NCBI RefSeq assembly: GCF_000021745.1
Contig: NC_011666.1
Coordinates: forward strand, 3,437,001-3,501,000
Direction of reading: 5' to 3'
Source of the DNA: Methylocella silvestris BL2
GTDB taxonomy: Bacteria > Pseudomonadota > Alphaproteobacteria > Rhizobiales > Beijerinckiaceae
Length of the DNA stretch: 64,000 bases
Part shown: one piece after another, positions 63,005 through 64,000 of the stretch
Layout: each line of letters starts with the position of its first letter
Numbering within the stretch: the first letter of the stretch is position 1
Translations under genes and position numbers: made by a program
The notes under the pieces: model-generated
Seen by the model: the letters and a program-made list of their open reading frames with translations, nothing else
What the model was told of the DNA's origin: nothing
Databases searched by the model: none

Positions 63005-64000
63005 ATGAGCCTGTCAGCGCGCATTTTAGCGCCCGTTCACATCCTTCGCTTCGTTGCGGCGATTTCCGCCTGTCTTGCCGGCCCCTACGCGGCTCAGGCG
63101 AAGGATCGTCCCCTAGTCTGGATCGACCAGGGCAAGGATTGGGAGCAGGTCAGAACCGCTTTCTACAGCCAAGATCAGGGCTCACGGATGATCCCGCTCG
63201 CCTGGATCAAGGCGTTGAAGCGCGCCGACGGCGGCTCGTTTCTGGAAGGTGGCCTGGCGCGCTATGGCTATCTGCCAAATCCTGAAAATGCCGATGGTTT
63301 GCCGGTTGGATTCCACACCGCCGAGTTCGATCACGTAAATTATGTAGGGATGACTTGCGCCGCGTGCCACACGCGGCAGATTTCCGTCGGGGAGAAGGAT
63401 TACCGGATCGACGGCGGACCAGCGATCGTCGATTTTCAGAGTTTTCTGATGGACGTTGATGCGGCGGTGGGCGCTGTACTTGCAAACGAGCCGGCCTTCG
63501 CCGAATTTGCCGCCGCGGCGCTCGGCCCCGGCGCGCGCGCCGAGGCGATCGCCGCCTTGCGCGCGCAAGTCACCGATTGGTATTACTCCTATCATACATT
63601 GATGTCGATCGCGCTGAAGGACGTGAACTGGGGCTATGGCCGTCTCGACGCCGTCTCGATGATTTTCAACCGCCTGACCGGGCTCGATCTCGGGGCCTCG
63701 CCACACTATGTGATCAAAGACAACATCAAAAAGGCCGACGCGCCGGTGCGCTATCCCTTCCTGTGGAACGCGGCGAAACAGGACAAGACGCAATGGCCGG
63801 GATTTTCCGACAATGGCAGCGATCTTCTTGGCCTGCCGCGCAATCTGGGCGAAGTCTTTGGCGTTTTCGCCATCTTTCACCCGCAGCCGAATGCGCCGCG
63901 ATTCCTGAAATATGATTATGTCGCGAATAATTCCACGAATTTTGACGGTCTGACCGAACTTGAAACCTATATGAAGACGATCGGGCCGCCGCGCTGGCCT
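63005..64000 (+). CDS. Di-haem cytochrome c peroxidase/RoxA-like protein, truncated
   Basis: The first 332 codons of a large secreted cytochrome run off the right edge. A signal peptide (ending near YAAQAK) is followed by a haem motif MTCAACHTRQ at about residue 117-122, then a mainly helical region with VNWGYGRLDAVSMIFNRLTG and FLWNAAKQDKTQWPGFSD. This arrangement is like large di-haem proteins related to cytochrome c peroxidase and RoxA rubber oxygenase. The second haem motif would lie beyond the window. AAGGT precedes the ATG. It is divergent from a catalase-like gene; both may act on peroxides or lipid substrates. Confidence 0.8.
   Translation, partial: MSLSARILAPVHILRFVAAISACLAGPYAAQAKDRPLVWIDQGKDWEQVRTAFYSQDQGSRMIPLAWIKALKRADGGSFLEGGLARYGYLPNPENADGLPVGFHTAEFDHVNYVGMTCAACHTRQISVGEKDYRIDGGPAIVDFQSFLMDVDAAVGAVLANEPAFAEFAAAALGPGARAEAIAALRAQVTDWYYSYHTLMSIALKDVNWGYGRLDAVSMIFNRLTGLDLGASPHYVIKDNIKKADAPVRYPFLWNAAKQDKTQWPGFSDNGSDLLGLPRNLGEVFGVFAIFHPQPNAPRFLKYDYVANNSTNFDGLTELETYMKTIGPPRWP

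Overview
The window looks like a chromosomal segment of an alphaproteobacterial methylotroph of the order Hyphomicrobiales, most likely the Beijerinckiaceae/Methylocystaceae group. This rests on the GC-rich coding style, a lanthanide-type PQQ methanol dehydrogenase locus (xoxF, xoxJ, xoxG), a long-form isocitrate lyase with a ScfR/RamB-type regulator, and rhizobial-style intergenic palindromes. I see no tRNA, rRNA, CRISPR array, prophage or insertion sequence.

Layout. 1-2.3 kb (minus): a truncated HbpS/GlcG-like gene, a secreted peroxiredoxin, a rhodanese-like protein lacking the catalytic cysteine, and a Tat-type dienelactone hydrolase. 2.7-16.2 kb: an envelope module with a DUF1549/DUF1553 protein and a DUF1501 protein, two cytochromes c', a cytochrome b561, tonB-exbB-exbD, an Rrf2 regulator with four clustered cysteines, an XRE-cupin regulator, a TonB-dependent receptor and an Omp25-like barrel. 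17.8-29.6 kb: the methanol oxidation block. A MoxX-like response regulator gene lies at one end and a MoxY-like histidine kinase gene at the other. Between them are a beta-propeller protein, a PQQ-associated substrate-binding protein, xoxG, a xoxJ fused to ankyrin repeats and xoxF on the minus strand, and a divergent TonB-dependent receptor that is a candidate for lanthanide or metallophore uptake. The xoxF/receptor intergenic region has two strong dyad structures, and xoxF ends in a textbook terminator placed just before xoxJ.

29.9-46.3 kb: small hypothetical genes, a marR/MFS pair carrying the same 12-bp palindrome upstream of each gene (the MFS gene is frameshifted), aceA with its divergent ScfR-like regulator, an FAA hydrolase, dinB, a Crp/Fnr regulator, a CHASE2-adenylate cyclase with a FecR-domain partner, a small cytochrome c, a transglutaminase, and an AT-rich stretch at about 44.6-46.4 kb. 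46.4-64 kb: an L,D-transpeptidase, cardiolipin synthase, a 2-hydroxyacid dehydrogenase, an hsp20-lon pair, a secreted alpha/beta hydrolase, a DUF7007-like protein, an exopolysaccharide priming transferase, three small minus-strand genes, a winged-helix/ATPase/TPR regulator broken by a one-base frameshift in a C run, a catalase-like haem protein, and a truncated multihaem cytochrome.

Functional reading. XoxF would oxidise methanol in the periplasm and pass electrons to XoxG. XoxJ and the two PQQ-associated proteins would support the enzyme, the receptor could bring in the metal, and the two flanking signalling genes probably form one two-component system. Isocitrate lyase would provide the glyoxylate shunt for C2 compounds. 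Functions are assigned by recognising families in the translated sequence; no database search was run.
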